This document shows, one piece after another, positions 11,091-23,640 of a DNA stretch of 64,000 nt. Each line of letters starts with the position of its first letter. Within the stretch, counting starts at the first letter, position 1. The stretch spans positions 11,897,046 through 11,961,045 of the forward strand of contig NC_135557.1 of assembly GCF_964340395.1 (NCBI RefSeq), written 5' to 3'. The notes below the pieces were generated by a model that worked only from the letters and a program-made list of their open reading frames with translations, made no database searches and was not told the origin of the DNA. The stretch comes from Glandiceps talaboti. Lineage: Eukaryota; Hemichordata; Enteropneusta; Spengelidae. A program made the translations under genes and the position numbers.

Positions 11091-12269
11091 ATGGAGATGT
11101 TGAAACTTGTGACAAATCGTAAATTATTGGTACTCATCACACTGATGATCTCTGTTATTAGTATGACGTCACTTCTTGTCTACATAGTAAGAACAGATAA
11201 CATATTATACTACTATCATGGAACGGCTACAGATCAACTTCAAAAGACCTCACGATTCAGTGTTTCAAAAGCTCTAACATTAACTCCTCCACCTTCCTTT
11301 TGCGAAGCTATAAATCAAACGAGCATTAATAATACAATATCATGCGAAATACTGATGACTGCGCTAAGATTTTGTCAAAATGACGTAAAGGTGGGAAGAA
11401 ATCCACTTCCAAATTTTTATCTCACCAGAAATGCGAGTGATTCCTCGGATTACAACGAGTATCGTGCAGCAAACATTGCCCATGTACATTTACCTAAGTC
11501 AGGTGGTACATCAGTAGATAACTTGCTCAAAGAAATGGCAAAGAAGAACAAGATGAGAAGGATTATTGTAAGTCATTGTACAGAACTCTACAAAACTGGA
11601 AAAGCAATGAGAAACAATAAACAACGACAGTTCTTTTACTCAAAGAGGGTTTATGGCATCCACGATTACGCGGATCCGGAAAGACCATTTGCTTATGTCA
11701 CCTGGTTTCGGGATCCAATCAAACGTCTTGTTTCGTCATATTTTTATAACAAGAAAAGGAAGTGTGCTGGTGTTCATGAGATATGCGTCAAATACGTCGC
11801 TAGAAGTTCCAATATTACGGACTACCTCATGAAAACTAAAAATATCCATTTCCAAGACATGAATAATCACTACTCACGACTTCTACAATTTGGAGATTAT
11901 CCGGAAATCGATTTCACATTCGAAGATGGCGTCAAAGTTGGTGGAGTTGGCCTTAAAAACGCAACAAACATACCTCCAATAGAAGAAAAACACTTCCTAG
12001 TAGCCAAGAGAAATCTGGAAGAGAACATGGCATTCGTTGGCCTGACTGAAGATTTCAAGACGTCACAAGACATGCTGAGTCGTCTTTTTGGAATACGCTT
12101 ACAGAAGAACCAAATACATGCCAATGCAAATAACCATATATACGACTTAACAGAATTTGAATACAACGAGTTACGTCGTCGAAATATATGGGATTTTTTA
12201 CTCTATGATATTGCTAGGGATATTTATTACCGACAAAAGGAAAAATATTTGCAGAGTTTGCATAGGTAA
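11091..12269 (+). CDS. Golgi carbohydrate 2-O-sulfotransferase-like protein (HS2ST/UST type)
   Basis: A 392-residue type II membrane protein: short basic cytosolic tail, one membrane segment (residues about 12-33), a stem with N-glycosylation sequons, then a sulfotransferase domain. The 5'-phosphosulfate loop of PAPS binding is LPKSGGTS (residues 134-141). The 3'-phosphate site is RDPIKRLVSSYF (207-218), very like the RDPIxRLVSxYY element of heparan sulfate and uronyl 2-O-sulfotransferases. GIHDYAD just before it may hold the catalytic His. It should transfer sulfate from PAPS to a hexuronic acid of a glycosaminoglycan in the Golgi lumen. I chose ATG 11091 over 11025 because a good acceptor (TTTTCTTCATTATGTAG, ending 11046) cuts the longer frame, which places an upstream 5' UTR exon outside what I can see. 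The membrane anchor also sits correctly only from 11091. The coding part is one exon. The exact substrate is not determinable. Confidence 0.88.
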   Translation: MEMLKLVTNRKLLVLITLMISVISMTSLLVYIVRTDNILYYYHGTATDQLQKTSRFSVSKALTLTPPPSFCEAINQTSINNTISCEILMTALRFCQNDVKVGRNPLPNFYLTRNASDSSDYNEYRAANIAHVHLPKSGGTSVDNLLKEMAKKNKMRRIIVSHCTELYKTGKAMRNNKQRQFFYSKRVYGIHDYADPERPFAYVTWFRDPIKRLVSSYFYNKKRKCAGVHEICVKYVARSSNITDYLMKTKNIHFQDMNNHYSRLLQFGDYPEIDFTFEDGVKVGGVGLKNATNIPPIEEKHFLVAKRNLEENMAFVGLTEDFKTSQDMLSRLFGIRLQKNQIHANANNHIYDLTEFEYNELRRRNIWDFLLYDIARDIYYRQKEKYLQSLHR

Positions 12270-12414
12270 CTTACTCGTGCATTATACAAGGTGTATGTCA
12301 ATATTTCTTTCAGTAAATAATGTATTACAGACAGAAATTTTAGAGTTTGTTCTAACATTTTCTCTGTTGTTTTTATTTCATTTGATCTTTATATCTTAGT
12401 AATTGAATTTTAAT

Positions 12415-12513
12415 GAAATGCAATGATCAAACGATGTTTTCATTGGGTGGTGTCTGTGAATTTGAAATGCAATGATCAAAACCATGTTTTCATTGGGTGG
12501 TATCTGTGAATTT
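12415..12513. repeat. Tandem duplication of a ~49-bp unit
   Basis: GAAATGCAATGATCAAA...TTTTCATTGGGTGG...TGTGAATTT occurs twice head to tail with few differences, just downstream of the sulfotransferase stop, possibly in its 3' UTR. Confidence 0.85.
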
Positions 12514-12925
12514 GATTTATACTAATTTACAATAGGTTTTTTTTTTTTTAGAGTTTTTCAAAGGATGATTCTTAACAAAAACACTTTTTACCTATAACTG
12601 GTTTGAATTGAAAAAAAAGTTACTGCTTTGTTCGTATCTGATGCAGGAAAATCCCGTAGAACAAATGTGACACAGCAGACGTAGCAGATCGATGACTAGC
12701 GTAAAAGAAACATACGCAAAATTCCCCCAACTGGTAACTGGTCACTCGAGGCTTGCAAAACAAAGGGTCTTAGGACCAAGAGTGTAAAATGCACAAGAAT
12801 AACCGAACAATGTTACGATACTGAAAAACACAATTTTTGTTATTTTGTCTTATTAACTTAACTTTCATTGGTTGATTTAAATATCATGGTAGGGAAATAT
12901 TTCCGAAAGTATCAGAGTACTCAAG

Positions 12926-13048
12926 GTTATAGATAGACTGTAAGCTACGTCGTGACGTGTCGCCCTCACCGGTCTCCTCTGGCATGGGTTGCTAGATGTT
13001 TGAGGGCGTCCCGTCACGGCGTACCTTACAAACTAGGTTAATTATAGA
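12926..13048. mobile_element. Short hairpin element (MITE-like), copy 1
   Basis: Arms at about 12935-12968 and 13001-13036 are imperfect inverted repeats: the left contains GTAAGCTACGTCGTGACG and CGCCCTCA, the right their near-complement. Loop is about 32 bp. TTATAGAT flanks the element on both sides, a possible target duplication. Related to 36382-36491. Confidence 0.65.
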
Positions 13049-13191
13049 TTTTATATGCAAGAAAAACACTCTTCTATAACACTTTCTAGTTGCCATGGTG
13101 ACATACAAAAGAATAAGAGCATTGCGAATTTTGATATAGTGAAATGTTATGTTCGGTGTTTATTCTCGTAATAAATTTAGAGGTGCTGTCA

Positions 13192-13194
<3 letters not shown>

Positions 13195-13235
<41 letters not shown>

Positions 13236-13373
13236 ATGTATGTATGTATGTATGTATGTATGTATGTATGTATGAATGTATGGATGGATGTATGTATGTA
13301 TGTATGTATGTATGGATGTATGTATGTATGGATGGATGGATGGATGTATGTATGTATGTATGTATGTATGTGT

Positions 13374-13410
<37 letters not shown>
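13195..13410. repeat. Compound tetranucleotide microsatellite TCTG-TATG-TGTG
   Basis: (TCTG)n passes into (TATG)n with TGGA interruptions and then into (TG)n, keeping the four-base register. The open frames across it are translations of the repeat. Confidence 0.95.
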
Positions 13411-13412
<2 letters not shown>

Positions 13413-13839
13413 GAGTTTGTTTTTACAATTTGTTTGATTGTTTATGAGTGAAAGTGTTGGTCTATTTTCTTCTCTTGTTCTTAAGACCGGTGTCTCTTGG
13501 TATGACTTACAAATGACGGGTCCTGGTCAAAGTGTTGTCATTACAACACATATCATGTATTAGAAGTATTGACATGCAGTAGACATGCGTCTCACTCATT
13601 ACATTGGTCCATCTATTTACTTCTGGCATATCCCCTTGGGCTTATAAACGAACGAAACTATTGTTTTATATTGATTTCGATCACCAAATACATTCAACTT
13701 GGAAATTGTGTAACATTTATAAACACCGATACTTTGTTATAATGTCTTTATTAGTCTGGAGAGACAATAAAAATTTGCAACAATACATTCAGGTTTCAAC
13801 ATTCCTTTTGCGGATCGTTGTATTTCTTAGTAAACACAA
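13411..13839. other. Non-genic stretch
   Basis: Nothing recognised on the plus strand. On the minus strand AATAAA lies at about 13744-13751, about 90 bp past the stop of the doubtful exon 13840-14003. Confidence 0.5.
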
Positions 13840-14003
13840 TTAACTTATCCCTTCATCAGACTTTCTATTGTGATTCATTGGGGCTTTAGCTGTCAACTTT
13901 GGGGATTTACGTGTAAAAACATTACCGCTTTCGATTTTAATTTTAACCATCTCAGTCCTGCAACAATGGTTCTTCTTTGTTTTGTCGGTGGGTGCAGCAG
14001 CAC
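13840..14003 (-). CDS. Candidate minus-strand terminal exon, unknown
   Basis: On the minus strand an acceptor-like TCATTCACTGCAG ends at 14004 and is followed by a 54-residue open frame that is basic and non-repetitive (contains KNHCCRTEMVKIKIE), ending at 13840. A polyadenylation-type hexamer follows about 90 bp later. No family recognised and no upstream exon identified. An acidic serine-rich frame at about 14520-14610 on the same strand (FEPDTSSNDSSSGG) might belong with it, but nothing links them. Confidence 0.25.
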
Positions 14004-14640
14004 CTGCAGTGAATGACACGATCACCCTACACATATTTCTGAAATATATAAAACTGTGTCAATAATGTACAATTTCGCGCTTTCACTTATTGAGGAGCAT
14101 AACATATCACATGGGATTCCCAAGCCCTGCGCACAAAAGTAACAAAACTTAATACAAGTATATGTTACAACTAACGTTATTGTCACCTGCAATTTACACT
14201 GACAATTACATTCATGCAATAAAAAATACAAAGTCCTGTTATTCAGTTTTTGTGTTGTTGTAACAGTAACAGTCTGTGGGAGCTGTTTGCCACTCTCACC
14301 AAGGCATTGAATAATTATGTCTTTACGTAAACAATACCTGTCCAAGGACGTAAACAATACGCTGAATGGTCAAGGTTGACGTACAAGACTGAGAAAGGCA
14401 TAGTCAGAAAACTAACATTAAACTTGGACATTTAAACACAGGTATACCATTAGTACATATAGTTTATACTAACCATTAATACATTTTTTGTGCAATCTAC
14501 ATAGAAAAAAAATATCAGGCAGTATCATTCAGTCTTTGTTGACCATCATCTTCCTCACTCGATTCACCACCAGACGAACTATCATTACTGCTAGTGTCTG
14601 GTTCAAAGGAATATGATTGAATTACAGCACCATATGTTAA
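14004..14640. other. Mostly non-genic stretch
   Basis: Apart from the short acidic minus-strand frame at 14520-14610, nothing recognisable. Confidence 0.4.
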
Positions 14641-14869
14641 AGTTGGACATTATTCCTCTATGCTTGAGGTATCTGCTGAATAGTTAACATAGAATTCTGT
14701 CGAAAACCTGTTGTAAAGTTGACCTTCTGACTCGGAAGTAGCGATTTTCCATGTACACTGAAGAAGCCAATTGTTTTCCTGGAGTGACGTCATAACTGTC
14801 CAAATCTGGCTTCGTCGTCGTTCATTCACCCGATTCGGCTGCTTGTGACTTCCATGTTGCACGAATTTG

Positions 14870-15650
14870 CGCCACTTGAATTGGTAGGCATCGTGAAGGC
14901 TCATATTGGTCAGGCCTTTGATGTTATTGAACCATTTGTTTGATGGCCTTTCTCTTCTGCAAACACCTTCCGTCTTTCCAAACAGCACTATTTTTTCTAA
15001 ATTCTCCGCATCTCTTCTGGCGATATTCCCGAAATATGTCAGCTGCGCTTTATGTATCATATTTAAAAGGGTGGGTGGTCGGTCTATATCCTCGAGGATG
15101 CTTTCGTTCGTTCGTCTGGCTGATATTGAGCATCCGTCACCAGGCCCATAATTCGCATGATTCAATGCGCTTTCTTGATTTCACTTTCAGGGTCCAAGCT
15201 TCAGCTCCGTATAAAACGATGGAGAAGACTAGTGTACGTATCAGGAGTTTTTCTCCTGACTTTGCAGATGTCATGGCTTCTCCAGATTTTTTGTGAGCTT
15301 ACCCATTGTTTCGAGATCTGATCGTACGTTTCCTGTAGTTGTCCGTAGAACACGTCTATTTCGTCATCGCTTGCTGCTGTGGTTGGAGCATAAACTTGAA
15401 TAATCGACAAATTGGTAGGTTTAGCATCGATGCAACACCATTTTTCTTTGTAGTACTTTCCGAGTAGAAAATGTTGTAGCCATCAAGTAACGCTGCATGC
15501 CCTTTGTCTTTCCAGCACCGCTATGCCTAACAAGCTAGCTGACATTCAGCCTGTGTATCTCCTTCGTGATAATTTCCAACTTGCCTTTGTGCATTGATGT
15601 AACATTCCATGTCCCAATTATCCACGCATTCTTGATAAGACCAACTCGGT
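14870..15650 (-). mobile_element. Collapsed RTE-like non-LTR retrotransposon remnant
   Basis: Minus-strand fragments of one element in the right order but with the middle missing and several frame changes. First, near 15625-15570, the start of an apurinic-type endonuclease (GTWNVTSMHKGKLE). Then near 15475-15430 an NIFYSE...KKNGVA piece and near 15410-15330 an IIQVYAPTTAASDDE piece. Finally, from 15260 down, the end of the reverse transcriptase ORF (LYGAEAWTLK, YFGNIARRDAENLEKI, SNKWFNNIKGLTNMSL). The catalytic endonuclease centre and the RT fingers and palm are absent, so this is a pseudogene. The family is known in animal databases as RTE-type or 'craniofacial development protein 2-like'. 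Confidence 0.8.
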
Positions 15651-15816
15651 CGATTCCTCTTTCCTGCACTGGCGTAATCAGCTGCTCCTCCAGAAGGTTT
15701 TAGGACAGTTGCGTCATCCCAGCCAGAAGTGTGACGAAACGAGGTGCACGGGCTTGGTCCTGGTATCATTCAAAGACAGCTTCTGGCCCAGGGTTCCACC
15801 ATCTGCTGCCATGTCA

Positions 15817-16890
<1,074 letters not shown>

Positions 16891-18998
16891 ACACATACAG
16901 TCACCTCGACTGGAATCCGAATAATTTAAATAACTATTCTGTGTTATGTAACAAGCTTCTTTCGAGAGTGATAATTCCTAACGAGGCACTTGCCTGTACT
17001 GATACAGAATGTACCATTCATCATGAACAGATCGATAACTTTTATAATGATACAATTTTAGCTTTAAAGTTAGCAGCAGAAAAAACTATTCCAAATGGTC
17101 CTGATTGTAACATGCGTGCAATTCCGGGGTGGAACGATCTAGTTAAAGACCACCATCACTCATAAGCTCGAACAGATTTTTTGATTTGGAGGGATAATGG
17201 TTCTCCTAAATCTGGGCCCTTCTTTGAATTAATGCGAAAATCTCGAGCACAATTTAAAAGGCAATTGGCAAACTGTAGGAGAATTGAAAATGAATTGCGA
17301 GCTACTGCTCTTGCAGATAGCTTGAAAAATGATCCGAAGTCTTATTGGAGACAAGTCTCTAGACGCAAAGGTAAGGCAACCTCCCCTTCATCGGTGGACG
17401 GTTGCTCCGGAGATGAGAATATTGCCAACATGTGGAAAGAACACTACAGGGCTATTTTGACAAAAACTGGGAAAGATTTTACACCTGTTTTTGAGAATAA
17501 CCACTATTGTAATGACATGCTTGTACACCATGACGAAATGCGTGACCTAATTAAGGCTCTTAAAACAGGTGCGTCTGCTGGTAGGGATGGCATTAGCCCG
17601 GAACATCTGAAGAATTCACCGCCCAGAGCGTCCGTCTTATTAGCAATGTGTTTTTCTTCTATTTTCATCCATGGCTTTGTACCCAAACAGCTAATGTCAA
17701 CTATAATTGTTCCTATTCCTAAGGATCCCGGTGGGGACATTTGCGATAAATCAAACTATCGCCCTATAGCTGTGGCAACAACTGTATCTAAACTTCTAGA
17801 GAGGGTATGGTTAGCCCGTTCCATGGACTGTCTTTCAACCACCGACAATCAGTTTGGTTTTAAACCAGCACATGGTACTGATATGTCAATTTTTGTACTA
17901 AAGGAGATTCTAAACCATTATAAGCAACACAATACACCTGTTTTTGTAACATTTATGGATGCTTCAAAAGCATTTGATTATGTTCGACATGATATTCTTT
18001 TTAGTAAATTAGTGACTAGAGGTGTTAAACCATTTTTGTTAAGAGTTTTAGCGTATTTGTACCGCTACCAAGAATTTGTTGTAAAATGGAACGGAAGCCT
18101 CTCCGAAGGGTTTCATCCAACTAACGGCGTTAAACAAGGTGGAATTTCGTCACCTATATTCTTTACAATCTATTTAGACACACTTAGCAAGACTCTTTCA
18201 TCTCTTCCGTTTGGCTGTCTTGTTGGTGGCCTAAAACTGAATCACTTGATATATGCTGATGATATAGTTTTATTCTCTACAGGGGCGTATGGCCAACAAA
18301 TGTTGGTTGACTGTTGCGGACAATACGGCAATAGCTGTTCAATTATTTTTAATGAGAAAAAATCTGTATGCATGTTGTTCCAAGCAAATACAAGGAAAGT
18401 TAGCCAGGTTCCTATTTATTTAAATGAAAGATCTCTTAGTTATGTAAATGTCTATAAGTATCTTGGTGTTTTAATTACTCCCGATTTTAAAGATATTGTT
18501 GATATTGAGGCGAAGATTCGTCTTTTTTATGCCAGAGGAAATGCAGTTATCCGTGACTTTAAATATACGTCACTTTCTGTTAAGTGTCATTTGTTTTCTG
18601 TTTATTGTGACATTCCGTATTGTTCCTACCTGTGGAGTAACTTTACTGTCAGTACTTTTAATATGATTAGAAAAGCATTTGCTCAGGTTTTTAGGAAATT
18701 GACCGGTTTTAAACATTCTGTTATTCAAAGCAACCGTGCATTGTTTGTAAGTTTGTATGTCTGTACTTTTGATGAAGTTTTAAGAAAAAAAAACAAGTGC
18801 TTTTTACCAACGAATTTCGGCATCTCAAAACCCGATTATTGCGAGTGTTTTATATAACACCTTTGTCACCAAAAGTACTTTGTGGAATGTGTGGGGCCAG
18901 AGGATTTTTTAATCCGTCTTTTTTCCCCTTTTCTATTTTTTCTTCAGTATATGGAATTTTTTTTTTCTATTCCGAAATAAATAAATAATAATAATAAT
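16891..18998 (+). mobile_element. 5'-truncated CR1/L2-like non-LTR retrotransposon with reverse transcriptase
   Basis: Protein similarity starts at about 16911 (WNPNN...). The frame is interrupted once, by an in-frame TAA at 17163-17165, and then stays open to 18857. In the 558-codon part starting at 17181 the polymerase motifs are intact: Asp in FMDASKAFD (residue 260), GVKQGGISSP, and YADD (358-361). The endonuclease half is missing, as usual for 5' truncation at insertion. The 3' end is an AT-rich tail of AATA and AAT repeats (about 18976-18998), typical of CR1/L2-type elements. Only the single stop spoils the remaining frame. Clade placement is by motif impression only. Confidence 0.88.
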
Positions 18999-19234
18999 TG
19001 CGCCATCCACGTCAAGAATTCCTTACTCCTTGAATGTAATAGAGTTGAGACAAGCCCACACGCCCCACTTCCTCACGCTATTCCAGAAGATCAAATCACC
19101 CCATCCATCCGGATCCCTTCTCGCTTCCTACCTGGGCAATAGAAGTAATAATATGCAAAAAAATTCTCTTCTAGAACGAAGACGTGTTTATTAGCTGTTT
19201 TAACGGTATGGGAATTCTTATCCTCCCACACATA

Positions 19235-19590
19235 AATGGTGATAAGGCCAAATAAAAAAAAAGGGTTTTGGTTCCGGTTACCCGACCCTAAACTGTTTTT
19301 ACGTATTCGAGAAAGATACTAACCCAATCGCGAAAATCGTGAACTCTCGCAAGAAATAGTGGATGCGGAGACTAACATCAACTTAAAAAAGACAATATAA
19401 AACTATATTCTTCCAATCTGTAATGGCTGTACATCTAGAAAGAAATAAACAACACAGAGACTATTTGGAAAACAATTGAGAACATGAACTAGACCCTCGC
19501 ACGTGAAAAAAATATATATAATAAAATAAAATAAAATGAAATAAAAAATCTATCTACCCTACCTATTTTAAAATTGAATGTTATCGGAAC
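19235..19590 (-). mobile_element. MITE-like repeat with GTTCCGRTTAC ends, copy 1
   Basis: Begins GGTTCCGGTTACCCGACCC and ends in ...GTTATCGGAACC, the inverted counterpart. Internal landmarks are CTCGCAAGAAATAGT, AAGACAATATAAAACTAT and an ATAAAATAAA stretch. Orientation is set relative to copy 2. Confidence 0.75.
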
Positions 19591-20430
19591 CTTGTGAAAA
19601 AAAATTACGCCTAAGTAAGCATGATGGAACTTGGCTGACTCTTGACAATAATTACGCCACAACAGTTCTCTTCTGTAACAAAAGCATAAGTCATGAAATA
19701 TTATGGATTTATTAGTGTCTCATGACGTAGGTGGTGGAAAAAAATCCCCATAAGAGTCTGGTCTGATTTGTGATAAATGTTACGACGATGAGTGGGGACT
19801 GGTTGTGAATAAATATTAAGACGATAAGGTGACTGCTTATAATGTTAAGGTGACTAGCAGTAAATAAACCACTAACGCTGAGGGTACACTTCAAATGAAG
19901 GCCCCTTAAGTCGGTCTAAAACAATTACTTCTATTCAGCTGGATAACGATCATTAAGAAATGCCATTGATCACTACAATATAATTCGTGCAAATGTAAGG
20001 AGTAGTTGGTTTCCTTCTGAGCCCCTCCCCTTCCCTTCCCCCCTCCCCCACCACCACCACTGCGTCACCCTGATTACTATTTAAAAGATTGTTACATAAA
20101 GCGAGATATTTGAAGAATTATTGTCTTTCGAGACATTGTCATTAAAAACAAAACATGAATGAACTCGTCCAAGTCGTGACAACTATGTCTGGCTTTCGAT
20201 GACTGTTCCAAAAAAAGTAGTTAACAACTGTGGTGAACATCTATTACAGAATTCAATGAATTATTTACTCTACACTTCAAAAGTGCTACCCATAATTTAT
20301 CAACTTACGGAAAAACACATAAACTTTAGTGCACTCACCATTTATATGGTCATCTCTGATTAATATTTTTTCTAAGTTCCTTCAAGGAAGTTTCGCTTTA
20401 AAAGAATGGATGTTGATCATTGCAAAATCC
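19591..20430. other. Non-genic stretch
   Basis: No gene recognised; a C-rich run lies at 20024-20062. Confidence 0.5.
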
Positions 20431-20440
20431 CCAAGGAAAT

Positions 20441-20850
20441 AACACCAACCACATTCATATCACCTAGTTGAAGAAACAGGTTCAAGTATCTCCATGGATG
20501 TATATGGTTGTAGTGAAAAGTGTAAGGAAGGGAAAGTTCATCAGATTTTGACTAAATCGGCAAATTATAAACATTGCTCGTTATGATAAGTATAAACATG
20601 TTGCCAGTATTTCATTTGGCATTCCTTTCACATATACCACTCATTCGCCCACTTTAAAGTTACACACAAGGCTGGATTGACATTTGTAGTAACACTCTCG
20701 TAAAATAGAGCGTTGTCCTCGTTAACCTATCTTTCAACCCTGACATAAAGATTTGCATATTGTGTTCTTTGTATGCGTCAGGCAACAAAACATAAACTAG
20801 CAGAGTTGGACATTACTGAACATTACTGCACGTGTCACCTAAGAGATTAG
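20441..20850 (+). promoter_or_regulatory. Stefin promoter region and 5' UTR exon
   Basis: Sequence immediately upstream of the stefin gene. The 3' end is a likely untranslated exon ending GAGATTAG at 20850 with donor GTAAGTCT. The matching acceptor TTTGCATTTTAG ends at 20985, 28 bp before the ATG, so the leader intron is only 135 bp and half of it is (TC)n. A POU-type octamer ATTTGCAT lies at about 20752 and is kept in the long duplicate copies. No TATA box is evident. The start of transcription is not visible. Confidence 0.6.

Positions 20851-20854
<4 letters not shown>

Positions 20855-20927
<73 letters not shown>
20855..20927. repeat. (TC)n microsatellite at the stefin leader-intron donor
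   Basis: Pure CT dinucleotides beginning within GTAAGTCTCT of the 5' splice site. Confidence 0.95.
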
Positions 20928-20932
<5 letters not shown>

Positions 20933-21013
20933 TGCAATTTTAATTAAGTTTTAATGTGGCCGATGACTTGTCCTTTGCATTTTAGCAAAATTATATCACC
21001 TATCAAACACAAC

Positions 21014-22741
21014 ATGGCATCGATTCCTGGAGGATGGTCTAAACCTCAGTCACCTACTCCCGAGATCTACATCATTGCTGGCCAGGTAAACATTGTTTTG
21101 CATTTATCAAACATGCGCTGAGGATACTAGTCCTGTGTACTTGTGTACATACCTCAGTTTCTTAGTTAGTCAGTAGTCATTCAACCAGGAAGTTAGTCAG
21201 GGGAGAGTGTAACACACAACACTTGCTTCCCATCCCCCACCCCGTTATTTTATTTTCCGTGAACGTCTTTCACAGTGCGAAGAGTGCATTTTGGTCTTGA
21301 ATGAAAACAAAACTATCCCTACCGCATGCTGACATACTAAGCTTCTGATTTATAAGTTATGGCGTCAGATCTCACGGTTCACCATTTGCTAGGGGATCTA
21401 TTTAATTGTCATTTAAAGAAGCTAAGACCTATGACATGACACATTCGCTAGGTATATACGGATAGTTTCCTCCAAGTTTGCAACGGTAGCTGCCTCCATA
21501 TTTGTAAGAGAAGTGCAAACCTCAAACTGAGACCATGAAACTGACCCCCAGTTTCGACAAAATCCAACCTGGCACCCGTCCAAGGTCAAATATGTGACAC
21601 ATCCTAGTTCAAATCTGGCATCATTCATGGTTCTAATCTGAAACCTGGTCTAACCCAATTCCGAGGCTGGTGCTAGTTTCAATCTAAGAGGGGCCGTATT
21701 TCCAATCTTTAGACCGTCTCAGCACCACTGTGACACCAGTTTCAGTACCCCATTCTGAGCGTAATCCCAGTTTCGGCTCGAGCCTGTCCATACACGGGAT
21801 GCATGGCAAGACAGTCAGCATTAACAAGATCAGAATGTTAATGTTAGCTATTGGTGTTTATCATAACCTTTTTCCGACACTGATATCTGGTTCGTGCTAT
21901 CTAGCGAATTGGGTATGCTAAAGGGTTCTGTTCCTCTGTGTTGCCTTATTTTCTCAATAATTTCAAGACAGACAAGTATACTCTGTTTATTTTCAGGTGA
22001 AATCTTTCGTCGATTCTTCCATCGACAAAATTCAAACTGTGTATATGCCTACCGAGTTCATTAGTCAAGTGGTTGCTGGAATGAACTATAAAATTAAGGT
22101 AAGACTTTATAGTTACTCTTAGTTTGTAGTGGGTAGAATATGCCTAGGAGAGCAATTTCTTTCAAAAGTGTTTAAAAGTTCTCTAAATGTTGCAATGTCA
22201 AAACTTGTTTTTGAAACTTTTCAAATAATTAAAGGACTTTGGGGTTCACCAACTTATTTTCAATGTAATAAAAACGACATTTTCCTATATTTAGACTCTA
22301 ATTTTATACAGTTATTGGCGACCATCTTGGATTCTAACATTTTATTTTAAAATTAATTTGACCTATATATTAAATATGTGCATGGCCAGTCTTTGGGGAC
22401 CTTCGATTTTTCTTCATTTTATCGACTTTAGCCTGACCAAATATTTTCAGGCCAGCACCCCATAAATTCTGTTTGTTTCCTTAAAATCACTTAATCTGAA
22501 ACAATGTTAGTAGAGTACATTGGCTTGGTAGGTATGTAATCAACCTTTGCTACTATTTCATTTTGATCATAATTTGATTTCGGTAGATGCTAAGAAAAAT
22601 TTCTGATATTGCATGTTGCAGATAAAAGTGGACAACGATAAATATGTCCACGTTGATGTGTTCCAGAGTCTCGATGGGAAGGTTGAACCGAAACGAGTGA
22701 CCCCGGGCAAGACGGCTTCCGATCCATTGAGTCCCACTTAA
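21014..22741 (+). CDS. CSTB-like: Stefin (type 1 cystatin, cystatin-B-like) cysteine protease inhibitor
   Basis: Three coding exons, 21014-21085, 21997-22098 and 22622-22741, all with GT...AG borders and phase-0 introns, give 97 residues, the usual stefin length. Residues 6-7 are the N-terminal GlyGly that enters the papain-like active site. QVVAG (49-53), encoded in exon 2, is the first inhibitory hairpin. Exon 3 encodes the YVHVDVFQSL strand. There is no signal peptide and no disulfide pair, as expected for a cytosolic stefin. The three-exon layout matches known stefin genes. The C-terminal part is unusual: the LTGYQ-like segment common in vertebrate stefins is replaced by a Pro/Lys-rich tail. 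It should inhibit cathepsin-type proteases. No canonical AATAAA is obvious just downstream. Orthology to stefin A or B separately is unresolved. Confidence 0.9.
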
Positions 22742-22979
22742 ATATTCCAATGGAAACCAGTCCAGATATCGACATGGTATCTCGATGATATGGGGATTAA
22801 TGAAACTACCTACTTATATACCAAGAACTTGTGAATGCGTGTTTACCTAACTTTTTTACTATAGAACTTCCTTCTAGAAACTAGCGTACGTATTTAGAAA
22901 CGAAGTTGCTTCGATTAGTCATAGAACGCTGTTTCTTTTTCATTATAATTGACACATTTCAACTCCAGGCTAAAAATAA

Positions 22980-23005
22980 CACACACAAACATACACGCAC
23001 ACACA

Positions 23006-23059
<54 letters not shown>

Positions 23060-23120
23060 TACATACATACATACATACATACACACTCATGCGCGCACAC
23101 ATACACACTTGCAAATGCAT
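22980..23120. repeat. (AC)n / (ATAC)n microsatellite
   Basis: AC dinucleotides pass into ATAC tetranucleotides and back to ACAC-rich sequence; open frames in it are artefacts. Confidence 0.95.
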
Positions 23121-23214
23121 ACACCACACAACTAACAGTCAAGCAACCTTGATCAAATTTAAATGTCTTAAATACACATACTCAAAGATACAAGCCGTGT
23201 AAGGCCAAACAAAA

Positions 23215-23640
23215 CAAACTGCCTGGTTTCAGATACGGTTAATTTTAAAATAGGTTGGGTAGGTAGATTTTTTATTTGATACTTTTTTAATATTTTTTTT
23301 TTCATGTGTGAGTGTCTAGTTCAGATAGTTACATGTTTTCTATTGTTTTCCATATGGTCTCTGTGTTATTTGTTTCTTCAAATCAAATGTACAGACTGGA
23401 AGAACGGTTTTATAACAGTTTCTGCACCTCAATACTAGTGTCGTAAAAATATCATTACGTCCGATGTCAGCACCATAAAAGGGCAGTTCTACTTGCATGG
23501 CACAGTTTAGGTCCCGTCTGACAGCGATGGCGTCCCGAACATAATTACCAGTAAATATCACTATTTCTATGAGACTTCACAATTTTCCCGATTTTATGAT
23601 TTTTTTTTCTCGATTACATAAAAAAAGTTTAGATTCGACA
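23215..23640 (+). mobile_element. MITE-like repeat, copy 2 (with internal insertion)
   Basis: Same landmarks as copy 1 in opposite orientation: GGTTAATTTTAAAATAGG, GGTAGATTTTTTATTT, GTGAGTGTCTAGTTCAG, then a later CTCGATTACATAAAAAAAG. About 130 bp between 23430 and 23555 is absent from other copies. Confidence 0.7.
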
